From assembly GCA_019614645.1 (NCBI GenBank), contig JABWDB010000021.1, forward strand, positions 1,178,001-1,242,000: a stretch of 64,000 nt of DNA, read 5' to 3'. This DNA is from Stratiolaelaps scimitus. Lineage: Eukaryota; Arthropoda; Arachnida; Mesostigmata; Laelapidae. This document shows, piece by piece, positions 63,339 to 64,000 of this stretch. The notes beneath the pieces are model-generated. The model searched no databases and was not told the DNA's origin. It saw only the letters and a list, made by a program, of their open reading frames with translations. A program made the translations under genes and the position numbers. The first letter of the stretch is position 1. Each line of letters begins with the position of its first letter.

Positions 63339-63839
63339 ATGAAGCGACCAGAAGCACGGTGCCTGTTCTGCGTGGACTGGCGTACTTGGCCTTTTCTTCT
63401 GTGCTGGTCGCGCGCCACACCAGGTGGTCTAACACTATTGCAACAACCACCCCATTGCTTCCACTGCCGCCGTCACAACCGCCACAAATTACCATTACAG
63501 AGAGGAAACGACAAGAGTCAGCCCTGCTCTAAAAAGCCCTCGAAATGTAGTAATGGTTTGGCTCCCCACCTGACTCAATGGTACTGCCTCCCGTCCCACT
63601 GTCCCGAGTCGTGGAGTGGTACATTGATCTTGCATATTGAAACAGGTCTTACGTCGACAGAGTTACACCCACCATTGTCAACTGCTAGTCAAGTCCTTTT
63701 TTGTAGCCGATTTTCAGCTGCTCCTTCTACGACAGGCTTATGCACTGCCATTTCTAGCATTGCTTCTGAACCTGTCAGGTTATTGGTAGTACTACCTAAC
63801 CCGTTCCAGGGCGAGGCCTCAACTGCCTTCCATTTATGA
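63339..63839 (+). CDS. Unrecognised open frame followed by a plausible mRNA 3' end
   Basis: A 166-codon frame starts at an ATG in good context (GCCATGA) and ends with TGA at 63837-63839. About 90 bases later an AATAAA (63929-63934) is followed at 12 bases by a GTTGTTGTT/T-rich tract, the arrangement of an animal poly(A) site. The first 30 or so residues contain several cysteines (CLFCVDW, CFHCRRH); the rest is serine/threonine/leucine-rich. No known domain is visible, and a 71-codon minus-strand frame overlaps its end. It may be a terminal exon, a long 3' untranslated exon or nothing. Confidence 0.15.
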   Translation: MKRPEARCLFCVDWRTWPFLLCWSRATPGGLTLLQQPPHCFHCRRHNRHKLPLQRGNDKSQPCSKKPSKCSNGLAPHLTQWYCLPSHCPESWSGTLILHIETGLTSTELHPPLSTASQVLFCSRFSAAPSTTGLCTAISSIASEPVRLLVVLPNPFQGEASTAFHL

Positions 63840-63945
63840 TAGGCCGCGGTACCGCAGCATAGCATTGCTTTGGACCACCAAACAGCGACATTATCTATCT
63901 CCATTTGGTGGGGTGCAACGGAAATGTGAATAAAAAGGAATAAGC

Positions 63946-64000
63946 TTGTTGTTGTTGTTTTTTTTTTGTTGTTGTTGTTGTTTTTTCTTATTTCTGTTGT
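63946..64000. repeat. (GTT)n and poly(T) low-complexity tract at the window edge
   Basis: GTT units, a T run, then GTT units again, continuing to the end of the window. Confidence 0.95.

Noticed and set aside
1..64000. CRISPR arrays, bacterial operons, rRNA genes, LTR retrotransposons
   Set aside because: No regularly spaced palindromic repeats, no ribosome-binding-site-linked gene strings, no recognisable rRNA core, and no paired long terminal repeats or gag-pol motifs were seen.

Overview
This 64 kb window looks like non-coding, repeat-bearing nuclear DNA of an animal, most likely an arthropod. I base this on the transposons (several LINE, mariner, Tc1 and Tc3 remnants), the many AT, ATT, CAT and GTT microsatellites, and the absence of compact gene arrangement, operons or bacterial start signals. 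Nothing in the window fixes the species; a mite or similar arachnid is possible but is only a guess. I recognise no intact host protein-coding gene. The many short open frames have the lengths expected by chance or follow low-complexity repeats.

Layout: 1-2.9 kb is anonymous. 2.93-5.56 kb is a minus-strand LINE with one long uninterrupted 850-codon frame (end of an endonuclease plus a complete-looking reverse transcriptase), cut at its 5' end. 6.82-8.80 kb holds two decayed plus-strand fragments of a second LINE type, one after the other, both ending in a GAATAAATGA tail. 12.6-15.8 kb holds three mariner pieces of two families, two of them abutting head to head. 18.16-18.74 kb is a Tc1-type remnant on the minus strand. 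20.38-20.53 kb is a 30-bp tandem array. 24.35-25.5 kb is a third, decayed LINE on the minus strand. 29.24-29.37 kb is a tiny poly(A)-tailed retroposed insert with perfect 14-bp target duplications. 32.37-33.25 kb is a Tc3-type element whose left end shows two copies of the terminal motif. 34.60-36.77 kb is a long inverted repeat (two arms of about 290 bp, about 97% alike) that contains coding-like sequence and encloses a GC-rich and (TA)31 segment. 43.3-53.8 kb is a province dominated by T-rich trinucleotide microsatellites on the plus strand. 54.8-55.3 kb and 61.6-63.9 kb are GC-rich, and the latter ends in a plausible poly(A) signal plus GT-rich tract at the window edge.

The elements do not form a pathway. 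The strongest structural observations are the inverted repeat at 34.6-36.8 kb, the target-site-duplicated insert at 29.3 kb, the composite mariner cluster, the paired terminal motifs of the Tc3-like element, and the one-sided microsatellite province. Candidate tRNA-derived SINEs at 14.3, 38.3 and 46.7 kb are weaker.
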